The notes beneath the pieces were generated by a model, which saw only the letters and a list, made by a program, of their open reading frames with translations, had not been told where the DNA came from and made no database searches. This document shows positions 35,643 through 49,100 of a DNA stretch of 64,000 nucleotides, in pieces. Source of the stretch: Diprion similis (Eukaryota; Arthropoda; Insecta; Hymenoptera; Diprionidae). Made by a program: the position numbers and the translations under genes. Each line of letters opens with the position of its first letter. The stretch's first letter is position 1. The stretch lies in assembly GCF_021155765.1 (NCBI RefSeq), contig NC_060114.1:9639001-9703000 (forward strand), written 5' to 3'.

Positions 35643-38600
35643 TATTTCTCAACGTCACTGCAAAATGCAAAAAATAAATCATATTACATTTTTATTCCTA
35701 TATCGTTGGGAAAATTTACTGTCATGTCCGTTTACTTTTCGTACGATTATGAACAAGTTCCCATATTTTCTATATTATGTATTACTGATGTGAAAATGTT
35801 GCAGCAGCGCAATTTTACATGCAATGCCGAATCCAAATATTCAAAAACCATTTTGCTTTTCGCAACAATAATGCCGGAAAATACATTATTTGAAATACTG
35901 CTTATCGCAGGAATACATTCTCCGGCGTTATTCTGGCATGAAACATGAAAGTTTTTTTGGTATGAAATTACGCACAGTGTTTAGCATTTCCACATCAGTG
36001 ATACGTCGGTTTCGATAGTAGTGAAAATAAATGTGATTTAACTCGGTCGGTAAATACTGACTATAGCATGTTTTTGCATACGCAGGAACGTGATACACTT
36101 GTGCGTCAGAGCGTATAAGTAGGAAGCTACGTCCTTGCCGAAATAGGAGCTATGTTTCACATATCTTTATAGGTAACTCGTTACTCACCTCAAAGACGTT
36201 GGCTCGGCTTTCCCTGATTCTTAACTAAACGCAGCTTTCTAATATGAAAAGACGCTATCGGAATCCTGTGCAGAAAATAATCTTCTGCACGCGTAGGATG
36301 ATCAGTGATCCGGGAAATACTAAAGTACGGAAAATATAAAAGAGGAGCAAAACAATCAAAATTTGATACAAGCTGATGAGTTAAATGCACGTAAGACGTA
36401 TAAATCAAGCTCGTCGCTACACACGGGTCTTATCGGATTTTGGAAGCGACAGAACACAGGATAGAAAAAACCGGGCGTGTTGATGCGAACGATGAATGTA
36501 AGAAATTAGCGCGGCTAAACTGGTTTTCCAGGCGACGACGGTCACACCTTGAGAAGATCTGCGGGACCGATGCAGTGCCAATCAAGGTAGCCGTTGATCG
36601 CTAGGAATCCTTTCTCTCCTCCGCGTTCCCCTCTTTTTCCTCAAGTATGACACCCCGTGACTTTATACCTATATACACGTATAATGTATTCGTGTAGACT
36701 GCCCATCTTACGCATATACATGGGTATTAACCGTTACGATTACGCATATTGGAGTACAGTGCAATACAATTGAAGTTTTACGCATTTGACTCCTCATAAT
36801 TTATGCGTTTGGGAAAATCGCAATTATTCTCAGACATTTTCATACCGGACAGTCGGCCGCCGCAGTTTATGCAGGCTTATGTGTTTCAACTCCTAAATCG
36901 TAGGGATTAAATAACCAGCTTATTATCCTCCGTCGTAAAGACATATGCTCAAAGTTATGACGCTCGAAAAGCAAAACTGTAATGGCAGCACACATTGAGC
37001 ACACAGACTCACGTGTAGTCAACTGCGTGTTTTTTATTTCTTTTATTCACCTTGCTCAATACCTGCCAATACAGACATTGCATATTCAACAATTGTTGAA
37101 ACCCACTCGGTGGGTCGATATGTATACACATTCGTGCTTGCAATATTTGGAACTCTCCAACTGAAAAGAAAAAAGCATTCATACGGTGATTTCATCATTT
37201 CACCTTGCAGACGAAGGCTGCTTGCCCAGACTTACGTGGGTGCTTGTCACTGTCCCTACTGCACCTGTTTGTCTATGGAACTTGCGACCACGCTACCATC
37301 CCACTGATCGTTCATGTAGCTTAGGGATTCTAACGTGTTGCGAGTGCGCAAAAGGCTCTGCAGTGTTGCCACCACATTGCTCGCAAGAGGTTTCGGTGGG
37401 TTGCGAGATCTGCAGGGTGAATTTTAGGAGGAATTGACTAAAGATGTAGGAACAAAGACTGTTAAACCTTGCGGACTTTGTTCTGCGGGTAAAGTTAAGG
37501 TGAGGGGAGCTAAACCAGGTAGTATTCTGTTGCAAGTTCACGTGATGTCATCGCCTGGCCGCATGCATGTTCTGCCAGCAGACCACTATATGGCTGTTTC
37601 CGCAGTGTAGGAAGACTTGCGTGGACTTGCGCATGTGCGCTTCTGAAAGAGGCTTGCTGCAGATTTGCGGCAGATGACATGTTATGCTCTACTGTGAAGA
37701 AAAAAGACTTATTCTCCGATAACCGAGCTAACTTATACGATATATGGGGTTCCGATGAACGTGCAATCTATAACTATTTGCATTTCTTTCACATCTATTG
37801 ACCATGGCGCTGTTTTGATAAAATTGTTAGTGCATCAATCCAGTATACTAATCCGATTATGTCGAGTAGTTTGTGCACTCGCGAGAAAGTTACAAGAAAA
37901 ATAGTCGAATCGCCATCTATACGTGAGAAGTCGAAGTAATCAGTAAGCAGACCACTGAACTCTGAAAGAGATTCATACGTATCTGTAGTTCAACAGCAGT
38001 GCAGCAGTATGCAACAATCATGCCCAATTCTATCGTAAAGTGCTGCCGAACACATACTTTTAACCGTGAACTCTACCAGCACCATTTTGGATTGTGAGAA
38101 GCAGCAAGAGAGAGATAGGTGTGCTTGAAGTTGGTAAGCCTTTGTCACACTATTAGCGACTTCCAGCGACTATCCCGCATAAAAACCTTGACCGCCGGGC
38201 CAGAATTGCAAACGACGCGGTTGTTTCGGTTGTGTATAGTGAACTCTAGTATTATACAGAGTTCAGTGACCTGGCTCAATCTCAGGATCACATTATTTTA
38301 TTGGTGTTCTCCTACAGATATATTGATACATCATTCAATGAAAACACCGAAATCAAGCGGAAACAATCTATTTATACAAGAATGTAACCTACTTCACAAT
38401 CAGTTTTTATCACGCAGGATCGCTCTATATCTATAACAAAATGTAATCAATTTGTACATACGTCATTTATTCTAAATATCATAATACATTCATATGTATC
38501 AGGATTCATTATTTGATATACACGTTCAAATTTACATAATTTACACACTATATTTACTGCTTTTGCCATAATTATGATTTTTTTTATATATCATTCAATT

Positions 38601-40148
38601 TACCATGTACTAATCTTAGGAACAACTGTCGATATCTCAACAAACCGATGTTTGTGCTCAGTCAGTACGTATCGTGTGCGACAAGGGCGTACAAACTTCA
38701 ACCACAACTATCTCTGTCTGACGTATTCAACCGACCCCCACTATCGTAGCGTGTGGAGTCCCTTCTTCTACTTACTCTTTCATCGATCGTGAATAGAGCA
38801 GAATAGTATCTGGAGTTCCAAGTTACGCGAGTCTAGCGCCACCATCGATTCCTTGTTTGATTTTTACAACGATATGCTCCAATCTCTTAATCCCTTTACT
38901 TCATGTGGTTCGTGGTGATTCGTCGTGGTTCGTGGCGCGAGTGCGGCATCTGCAGCGACAATAATCACTTTTCAGCTAATAGCGTCACCGGACATAGACA
39001 TATTTGTTTCTGTATATAACAATTAAATAATACACAACTAGTCGAATCGTTTTTTTGATCGTATTGATTCTATCACGTTGCACAAATACAACAAATTGTT
39101 TTGCGGTGCATAGTTTTCCATCGGTAAGTATCATCCTTCGATATAACACCGCGATAAATAAATCTCTCGTCGCGTCGAGTAGAGTAGAGTAACCACAAAT
39201 CAACATGCCCCTGGCTGCGCGAATTGTACTTGGGGCATACATCGCAGCTCGACTCACTCGAGCCCTACTTAACTTAACCTAACCTAGCCCAGTCTTGCTT
39301 AGCTTAATTTTATCCTCTGCATCGCCCATCCCAGACTTCCCAGCTTGGACGTAGTAAACCTCTTTCAAAAGTAATCCTTCAGATTTGCACGTGAAACGAC
39401 GGGTCAAGTATATTTCGTTTGACTTTGAATGAAATCACTTAAATGAAATATAAACGCCTGGGACTAAGTATAAGCAGTGCATCGTCTGACTGTGCTCATA
39501 TCTACTTTTTATCTTTGATTCCACAAAATCTGTTCAAATTGCCAAGTTCGATTGTTTAGCAAATTTGTTTAGTACCAGGATTATCAGGTTCTATGAAAAT
39601 GAAAAATCTTATAGAGAAAATGAGCAACATGTCGCCACATTATTTAATTCTACCAATCCTCGTCTGACATTTTCTCACGCTTGATTAAGGGTCAGGTAGC
39701 CCTAGTGTTCAGCAACCGGTAAATAATGCTACATAGGTACAGAAAACATTGATTCGATATACCTTTCTAATCGACAGTAGCCTAAGTAAAATACATGAGA
39801 AAAGTTGATAAATGCATTCAATTATATGTCATGGTAGTGGGAATAACAGCTACAGATACAGGTACATATGTATATTAAGTACGCAAAATGAAAACTTATC
39901 AGCGGTTATGCATAACTGATCTAAACAGCCGTTCGGATTCTTTTAAAAATACAACTAGGTCTGGGTAATTCTGCTGAGGTCAGAGATTACGTAAGTCAAT
40001 CCATTCGATAATAGCAATACTGCCATTGTCGTGTTTGAATTTCAATCTTCCTGCGCAATGTATCTGACAAAAGTTTATGGCAGATTGTAACAACGTAACG
40101 TATATGATTCAGGAAATGAGCGAATTGACGATTATCATTGTTTCAGAA
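35643..40148. promoter_or_regulatory. Divergent 4.5 kb region upstream of TEP and Acinus
   Basis: This gene-poor stretch must contain the promoters and 5' UTR exons of both flanking genes. TTAACCTAACCTAG, the complement of the TTAGG telomere-type unit, occurs at 39274-39287. A good acceptor (TTGTTTCAG at 40138-40146) lies three bases before the preferred Acinus ATG. This suggests a non-coding first exon for Acinus upstream. No other coding exon was recognised. The open frames near 37186-37437 look like chance. Confidence 0.4.
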
Positions 40149-43100
40149 ATGAGGCGCAAAAGTGAGAGGAACAAATCCAAGGGATCCCCGGAGAAGAAGG
40201 TGGAAAAAGCAACACGGAAATCGACACGGAAACGTGGTAGAAGGGCGACGTCGTCATCGCCGGAAAGAGAGGAATTTGAATCTAAGTCGGTGGATTCTTC
40301 AAAGGACCAAGAGAGCGTGCCAGAATCGACGACGTCGCTGCCAGCCACAAGGCTCAAGATCAGAGAGTTGAAAGCAATAGCGGAAGAAGAGTCATTGGTG
40401 AAGCAGATAAGCAGCAGCAGCAGCAGTGCCCCTCCCTTGGAAAACCTTGAGGAAGGCGTAGGGGAGGGAGCCTCGGTTTGGAAGGTAGCGAGGGCGGATG
40501 CCTCGCCAGGCGAAATCCAGAAGCTCAAATTGTGCAGGCAGCGAAATCCGTCGGAAGCGTCAGATAGTTCTTCGTCTAGGAAAAAATCTCACAAGTCGTA
40601 TGAAAGTGGTGAGGGTGACGGCGAGGAGGGTGACTCCGCCGAGGAACCACCTAGGTCACGGAAGCGAGACCTTGGTAAGGAGCGGCAGGACGATCCCTCC
40701 TCCCCGAACCCGGGTCAGGACTCCAAGGAAGAGGTAAGTCATTGTAGGGAGATCCTGCCCAGAACCACTTCAGCCAACTTCACCTTGTCTGACGATAAAA
40801 AAAACGTAGATCGGCTAGCCGACAACAACGCCGACCAGGCTATTCGTTACGACCAAAACTGTCCTGTCCAGAAGTCGCCAAAGGCAGATACCAGTGAACA
40901 GGCGGAGCCCAGCTCCAATGGAGATGATCTCGATCAGACGAAGGCCCCCGTAGTCGAGCGACAGGCCTCCGAGGATTTTGATAAAAACTTGCCAGAGGGA
41001 AGGAAGGGCGAGGAAGAGGTGGAGAAGGTGGGTGAAACTAAAACCGAGGCCGTCGTTCGACTTAACGAGCCGCCTACAGATGATAGCCAAGCTGATGAAA
41101 AAGAGGATTCAATCGCTCCCGCCGAACCTGAAACTAGAGAGTCGAGCACTGACGAAGATAGATGTAACAAGTCGATTCCACCATCGGTGACAAGCGAGAC
41201 CAAGATTCAAACGAAAAGGTCTGAACTACGAGCGTCGTTGCGCACGGCGCGGCGGAAGCATCGCGACAAGTATCATGAATCCTCCGACTCCGATACACCC
41301 GAATCCGAGGATGAACCTAATGAGAAGAAGACTAACGATTCTCAGCCGAGAGAAGAAACGGGGAAGGAATCGGCTAAGATCAAGAGCAGCAGATCCCCGT
41401 CTCCGGTGAACAGATTCGGCTTCTGCGCAGACGTTACAGTGGATAATAAAACTGAAAGTTCCAGAGAGATAGAGGAGAGGCGGAATAGCTCAAACGATTG
41501 CAGACCCTGTGATCAATTACCAGTTAATTCTCTCTCAGCCGATTATAAACCTGCAAAAGTCAATTTGAAGCGATCCTTGTGAGTAAACGGTTGTTTCGTT
41601 GGTTTCTTCGTTCTTATTCTTTTTTTTCACAACCGATTATCTGGTAGAAAAATGTCTAAAGTTGGCATCACCACTCGAACACAATCGATTAAAATCTAAA
41701 TGGTGATTCATTACGCTTTTGTTGCTAATTTATTGCTGGAATCCCGAGTTTGTTGCTTTAACCGATTGGGCAGAATCAAGGCCGAAAAGATATTCGAAGA
41801 GAGCCCTCGAGTAACAAATTAAAAAAACAAAAATACAAACGCTGTCTATAAATTTGCTATGAAGCAGTGACGTTTAATTGCTTGAATGTCATGTAAATAT
41901 GCATTTCAGATTATCCTTTACTTCAGCAATTATACAATCATAAGCAATTAGACATTTAAAACATGTTTTTGCTTCAATTACTTTTCAGCTCTGTACGGTT
42001 AATGGAAGCTGAGGAGTCAGTAAAAAGAGATGATGCCGAGAAAAATGGAGAAAGCGAAGCATCTCTCCGAGTCAAGGTGAGAGTGTGGTGTAATTTTGTT
42101 AGATGGGCATTTTCCAGATCCCAAAGAGATTTTGCTTTCACTGTCTTTCTGTAAAAATCAATACTTCCAATGCTTTGGAAACCTTAGTACTTACGTATAG
42201 GTTAACTAATTGTACGTTACGCTTGGCCAACAGGAAATACACAGCGTAGCTGAACAAACCGATGGTAAGAATGTGCCTCGCAAGCGTCGCTGGGGAGTTG
42301 CAGTTACAGCGGAATCGACCCCAGCTTTCACGGTATCGACCGATTCCTTGAAGGTATGTTTTATTTCAATTTGTTACATTGATATCTGCATTTGAAAATT
42401 GCGTCAAAAATACTTGTCTGATTTTATCTCCAATCGATACACAGGCTTTGGTACCCGGTGCAAAGCCACTGTCGATTACGGAAGTCAGACTATCCAAAGA
42501 CGATGATGAGCCAAAGGAACGACGCAAAGAGCGGGAAAAACTGCGTTCGATCAGCGACGACGCCGAGGAGCAGAGAGTTTCCGAGGATATTGCAACGACA
42601 AAGAATGAAAATACGAAGAAGGGAGATCTCAAACATGATAATCACATAGGTGGGTCACAGACGCAGTTTAATACGCAATTAAATTGAATCGCAATGTGTA
42701 TCTGTAACTTCTAGTCTCTCCTCTTCATCCAACAGTGTATTTACATATACTTGATATTCCACAGGTGCAAAGCGGAAGATATCAATACTGAAAGAAGCAC
42801 CTCGCATCAAATCGCCAAGCCCGTCATTAGCAAAGGCGACAAACGTACTACTGATAAAAAACCTTGTTCGTCCATTTACTTTGAACCAGATCAAGGAACT
42901 GCTTTCTCGGACAGGCACCATTGTAGAGAATGGCTTTTGGATAGACGGGATAAAGTCCAAATGCTATGTAGTGGTACGTGTTAAATTTTTAATTTCTCGA
43001 TTTCGAGCGAGCTCGATTTTTATCTATTCCGTTTTTTTGATTACCAACAGTATGCGAACGAGGACCAGGCATTCGAAACCAGACAAGCCCTGCACGGAAT

Positions 43101-43963
43101 TTCGTGGCCGTTGTCGAATCCTAAACGTCTTCAGGTCGAGTACGCGACTAGAGAAGACGTGGAAAAAGCGCGCGAACTGTCCAAAGACCAACCCGCCCTT
43201 CGTGCTGCAGAGCCATCTCTGGGTAGCGATACCTGGCAGCAAGTCTGGGCACGCGAGGAGAAGCAAAATGCACCGGTCAAGGTAGCCAATCTTTCAAATC
43301 GCTCACCGAAGATTAATGCTTTCGGAGTCACTGTATTTTTTCTATCCTACGAGTAATTTTGTTGATGAGTTAAACTCGTTTTTTCTACTGGTTTGGGCTT
43401 GTATGTATTACCTAGGTACTTTTACTTACTTTTTTCTTCCTCATCACTGTGACATAACAATTTGCACATCGTGCAGGTGAATACTGTCCGCGAATGGGAT
43501 TTGGGTAAGGAAGATGGCCATCAAATGAAAGAGAAGGAAAGAGGAAAAAAGGATTTGGAGAAGAAAAGACGACAAAGAAGTCGCAGCCCACCTATAGAGC
43601 CTCACCTACCTCCACCTGCACGGAAATTCAAGAAAAAGGAGGATGACCCACCGCCAGCCAAACTCCTGGACGATTTGTTTAAAAAAACTAAGGCCATTCC
43701 ATGCATATACTGGCTACCACTTACAAACGAACAGGTAAGTGGGAGGGATCGTTACCACATCTGCACAGGTTTCTTATTCTCACATGACGGTGAACCGTTT
43801 GCCATTCGTGCCTATAAAACCTATGATTGCATTTTAGATTGTGGTAAAGGAAGAGATGCGGCGGCAGCATATGGCTGAACACGCGCGTAGACTCGAGGAG
43901 ATGAAGCGCGCGGAGAGAAGCAGAGACCCTGCCGCACGTCGCCGGCGCAGCCCCAGAAAATAA
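40149..43963 (+). CDS. Acn: Acinus (ACIN1), ASAP/PSAP splicing complex scaffold, 888 aa
   Basis: Eight exons: 40149-41578, 41989-42076, 42234-42353, 42445-42649, 42765-42973, 43051-43281, 43477-43734 and 43838-43963. The long first exon is low complexity, Ser/Glu/Lys/Arg-rich and disordered. The RNA-recognition motif (about residues 640-715) starts [20 protein letters not shown] and includes [18 protein letters not shown]. The C-terminal RNPS1/SAP18-binding motif is [19 protein letters not shown], then IYWLPL, followed by an Arg-rich tail. Acinus nucleates the ASAP complex with RNPS1 and SAP18 on the exon-junction complex in the nucleus, controls splicing, and in flies influences autophagy. 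The ATG at 40149 ([12 protein letters not shown]) is chosen because a splice acceptor sits just upstream. An in-frame ATG at 40077 is possible. Confidence 0.93.
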
Positions 43964-45734
43964 ACCCCGTTGGTTTTATCCAACAGTCGTATCCTCCCCG
44001 AGCGACCCAAGATTACTTTTACGACTAGACAACAACACGCGACCGACGTTCAGGTCTCAGAAGCTAGAGTCTGTATAGAAATCAATCCAATGACTTGCCT
44101 ATTCCAAGAGACGATCGTTGCACGCAAGCGACCAATTAACCATCTCTTTCCTTTATATCTCAACCCTACTTGTTTCCCGAGCCTTTCCTTCGACTTTTTT
44201 CAATATACATGCTCCTTACTCGTAACTGTATCTTAGTTGCAATTGACGAGCAAATCGTTCCAAATTCACCGGGTTGCCGACTTTTGGTGCATAGACTAAC
44301 TTGTAATTCTCGTACGACCGACGCACGAATCGAGTCCCATCTCTCCGGTCCATTCCTCAATTTCAGCATTAAACCGTATTTCTTACAGGTCTACATCTGT
44401 TCATAACCGTTCACCAAAGGCAGTAGCGATAGTGATATTGTACTTTGATAACTGTACCGCAAGGGTACTGTCGCCGGCAAGTGACATGGTATTATTTCGA
44501 CTAATAGCATCGATATCACTATCAGGCCCTGGCCTCGATAATAATAATTTGCCCCCGGTCCGGGTGCGCCGCGTCGAGGGAATAGGAAAGACGAGACTTG
44601 AACTGGGCATAAGAGGAAAAACGAGAGAAGTACCGGCATTGCTCGATCGACACTCAGAACATGGGGGTGTGTAACACAACCGATATTGCGCTTGAGTCAT
44701 GCGCCACTACCCGCGTAATGCTAATTCCAACAACTCGAAATACATATAAAGAACGAACAACGTATACTTTCGATGGAAATTTTGAACAATGTGTATTACG
44801 TATAATACATACTAATTTTTGGTTGCCGACATTGGCATGTTTGGACAAATATGACGCGCAAACAATGTGAGACCGTTAACTGTTGGCGAACTTGGAAACG
44901 TGACGAATAATGTGTTATTTCAATAAATTGACACCTGCCATGAATCAGGTAGCAGCTGTTATTCGCCGGCGATGTATGCGCAAGTGTAACAACATACAGC
45001 ACGTATTGCCGCACCACCTTGCGGAATCATATGTATATATTATACCTGATATATCCCCAAATGTGGCATGTAAAATTATTCATCAATAAAAGTAATACAA
45101 TCATTACACGCGCTCTTTATAAGATAAGATAAATAATAATAATAATAACATGACAACAAGGATTATAATTTTAAGAAAATATGACTATTGTTGTTTTTTC
45201 GGTCCTCATAGTTAATAATTCACAGGAAATACCCAGATTTATTTAACTGTCCCAGGTGTCCGCAACCAGAGCACAAGCCCCCCCTCCCCACGGCTTGCAT
45301 TTTTTCAACCCAATATGTTATATTCCTCGAAACCAAATAATGATATTGACGAATTGTCGACAGTCTCTTCTTTATTCAATGTCACAGGGTGATCCCAATA
45401 TTCAGTGATAACAGGGTTTGTATTCATACAAAACTGACGATTCAAAAACTCTACTGTTTCGAAAATCTTTGATACAGCATAAACGAAAGCTGAGAGTGGT
45501 TAATTGGAAAAAATCCCTAACATAATAACCGATTTGTACAAATTACTCATACATATGAATATTAATCCTCATATATGTATATATACACGCTTATAAGATG
45601 CACACTTAACATTAAGTGAACTATATTATCGTTATCGTTACCAATAACATAATTTATGTAACACAGTATGGTTTACCCCGCTTTTTTGCCTCTTTTATGT
45701 CGTAGTGCTGAAGAGTGCTCTTCTCTGTATTACA

Positions 45735-45765
<31 letters not shown>

Positions 45766-46125
45766 AACTTGTGAACCGTACTTTTGTCACATAAAGTATC
45801 TGGCATACCATGGAAGCAAAATTTTTTTCGTCTCACGTATTTCCAATATTCATCTTTGGCTCGCGCACGCGCTCGCATACGACTCATATTGCAAACGCTC
45901 GGCGAAAAAGACCTACTTTGCATCCTTGGTACACAATCTACTATTATTCTTTTTAAAGTTTTGACAGTTAGTGTGTCTCTGGAAGTTACCGAACCGATAC
46001 ATTCAAGTAGTTTCGTGCCATTTTTATTGTAGGCAATGAATTATTAATTTTCTTCGATTTCCCGCAACAGTCACCGATAGGTAGTGTACTCCTCGGGACT
46101 TAACTGAGTTGTAACAAGTCTTACA
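43964..46125. other. Convergent 3' flanks of Acinus and TM9SF2
   Basis: Over 2 kb between two convergent stop codons. It contains a long A-run at about 45739-45767 and AT-rich microsatellite-like sequence near 45570. Several overlapping open frames at 44390-44700 are open in many frames at once and give no recognisable protein. No gene is supported here. Confidence 0.4.
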
Positions 46126-49100
46126 CTAATCGACTTTCACTACGCTATAGATTTTACGCACGAACCAAAAGCAGGCAAAAAATCCGATGGAACCTGAAAT
46201 AAATAAGCAGCATGAATGTTGGCAATCTTTCACAATGCAGAAGCATTATGGACGTGTCGTATCCCTGCCTTAACTTACCTGTCAGCAAGAAAAATAAAAA
46301 CACCATAATGAGGGTGTATCCAAAGTACAGGAACGTCGACGTCGCGTCTTCGATATCAAGTTTCGTGACAAAGTAGTGGATGCAATAAACCAGAAGATAG
46401 AACGCAGTGAAACCTGATGTCAAGAAGCTCCGCCACCACCAGTGGTAATCCTAGGATGCAGAATATGTCATTCATTAAGGGCTATTACTGTGAATAGGAA
46501 GTGCATTGCCGGAATTACGCCTGGATTTACCTCTGCGCAAAGATGGAAGTAGCAAAGAAGAATTGTCGTCTCTGAACACGTTATGACGAGAATCAGAAAT
46601 ACCAGGAACAAGAATCCGAACATGTAGTACACCTGACTTGACCTGGAAACGGAATGTGTATACACAAAGCATGAAATATAATATCTTACTTGGTTTGAAA
46701 CCTATGTTTGTGCGCACAAGCGTTATTTACCAGAGAGAATTCAAAAGAAAGAAGAGCTGAATGAATATGCATCCAAAGGGTAAGACTCCTCCCATTACAA
46801 CTCCTGGAACAGCCTGTGTGTAGAAACTTTGTTCTGGTATCTGACGTGGGATCTGGTTGGTCCTTACAGGATGCTCGAGAGGCTGCGAGGATGAAAATTA
46901 AAGGCAGAATGTACTTTGTGGACCAAGGCGCAAGGAAATGACAAGAATGATTGTCAAGACAATGATGGAAACAATAACAAAGAAAGTAAGAATGATAACA
47001 TTACTAACCCTTTTCCTAAAGCCAAAATATGATCCAACGAACGTAAGAGGAACAGATACACCAAACCACAATGCCAACAGGGCGACGAGTGTGCTGAAAG
47101 GTACAGCTGCGGAGCTGTCGTTTATCCAGAATATCAAGTTCATTACAAAGAACGAGCTGAAGACGATGCTGGAATACCGTTAAATCATATCAGTAGTAAC
47201 AGTGGTATTATTTTTTTTTCAGCAGATCCTAGCTGCAGGCAGCCGGATTCTATAAATATATTCGCACTTATCTGCAACTCACCCAGGGCTGAGCATAGAA
47301 GTTAGAAGAACGTTCGACTTCCATTTTTCTCCACCAAAACTCTTATAGACACGAGCTGAGACATATCCAGCTGGGGTGCCGAGGCACACATACAGCACCA
47401 TGGCGCAAGTCATTAGGGCGCCACGATTTGCCGGCGAAAGGAAGCCAAGACAAGCAAATGCTGGAGAGAACCATCAATATCGAGTAATTAGTTTAATTCC
47501 AGTATTATCCTATTATTGCTTTCTGCTCTTACCCAAGACTCAAACTTCGACCTACCTAAAGTAATCAGTGCCATAAAGAAGACCTGAATGCCAGAGCCAA
47601 GAAGTACCGATAGTAGCATCCCTTTCCGTGGAGGGCGAAACACATCGCCGTGTACCAACTTCCATCCAAATTCCTCCTGTGCATCCTCACCCGACTCTAT
47701 CTGAAAGTAGGCCTGCGTTATCACAACACAGACATTGCACAATCACTATTTCATAACGGATAATATGGCTGGAACCCATGTATTTCCTTTCACATTTTTA
47801 GATCAATTTTTTTGTACAGCGTGATTGAGGGAATCTTGTACATATAATGTTAATTTGCATTTATATCCTGTATTCCATTACCTTCCAAACCAAAATAAGA
47901 CTAATATTGAAGAATATCCAGCTCATTATCTTGGTCTAATCACGGATAAGACAACAATTTTGAAATTAGTCAAGCAACCAATCTTAAATTTAATCTGATA
48001 AGTGCATTGTTAAAGCAAGCCTGTGCAACAAATGTGCAGTGAAATAAGTAATTTGCAGACATACCTGGTTATATCGAGCAATATCTTTATTCAGCGTGCG
48101 TAGCATAATCATAGCCACCATCCCAGACAAAAATAGAACAATCACTAGTGAATTTAGGATACTAAACCACTGGATATTCGTTTGTGGCATTGACTCGAGA
48201 ATATAATCCCATCTCGATGACCATTTGATTGTGTTGTTTTTCTGAAAATTCAATTCAATTCAATTTACCGAATGCGCAGCTACCGAACCATTTTTCCTTA
48301 ATTTTAGTAATAGCAAAAATTCCTTGGTTCTAGCCATGACAGGTTCTTGACATGTAGCTTATATCGTAGGATTTTAGAGCACATCATGTGAGTTGCATAA
48401 GGCCAAAACCAGGCTTGTTCGCGATCACGCTCCTTATCCTATAAATTTGTAACCTATAATATATCTACATAAAATAATTCACTCATTTATCTAACAGATT
48501 GCAGATCCACAGGAAAGGTATTTTAAGTAGAGGTAGCAGGTAAGGGTCGCAAACAATTTGAATGTATCCATGATGCAGAGAGCTTAGCGTAGAACATCAC
48601 TTAGATATTGAATTTGAACTGGGTGTAAGTATTTGAACAAAAGTATTTGGAGAAAAGAATAGACAAGTCTCTGCTTGGAAGTTGTGAAAATAGTTAAAAA
48701 TCATAATTTAACAGGGCTTGTTCTTTCATCAGCTCACCACATACGTAACGTGGTATGTGTAAAGCACGTCAAATTTTTCCGACTGGCTTAAGTCTTCTCT
48801 TCTGATTGCCAATGGACTTTTGCTCTCACAGTCCGGTGAAGACGGATTGTGATTTATGCTGCGGGGCTCCACCTTCACAGCTGAAACACACAAGCGGATG
48901 AAGATACCTTTTGGTAAGTATTCGCAGATTGCTGATTTTCGTCAAGTTAACATGCTAAAAGTTGAGATTTGCCATTCCTGCCGGTGCAATTTTTTTAGGC
49001 TTTGATCAATTATTCTGAATTGTCCGTCAATTTTCATTGATAACAATTTAGGTAGATTAGACTTTGGGATAAAAGTTCCAGGTTTAAATTGGTCTTGTTA

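Noticed and set aside
37186-37541. Cysteine-containing open frames between TEP and Acinus
   Set aside because: Short, with no signal peptide, spacing pattern or splice sites that would make a small secreted protein convincing.
40109-40528. Minus-strand 139-codon frame over Acinus exon 1
   Set aside because: It is the complement of a Ser/Glu-rich coding exon, giving a Leu/Ser-rich shadow.
44391-44700. Overlapping open frames downstream of Acinus
   Set aside because: They are open in several frames at once through a GC-rich patch, have no family resemblance and no splice links.
45739-45767. Long A-run as evidence for a processed pseudogene
   Set aside because: The sequence upstream of it resembles no transcript and no target-site duplication is visible. 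A simple homopolymer is the plainer reading.
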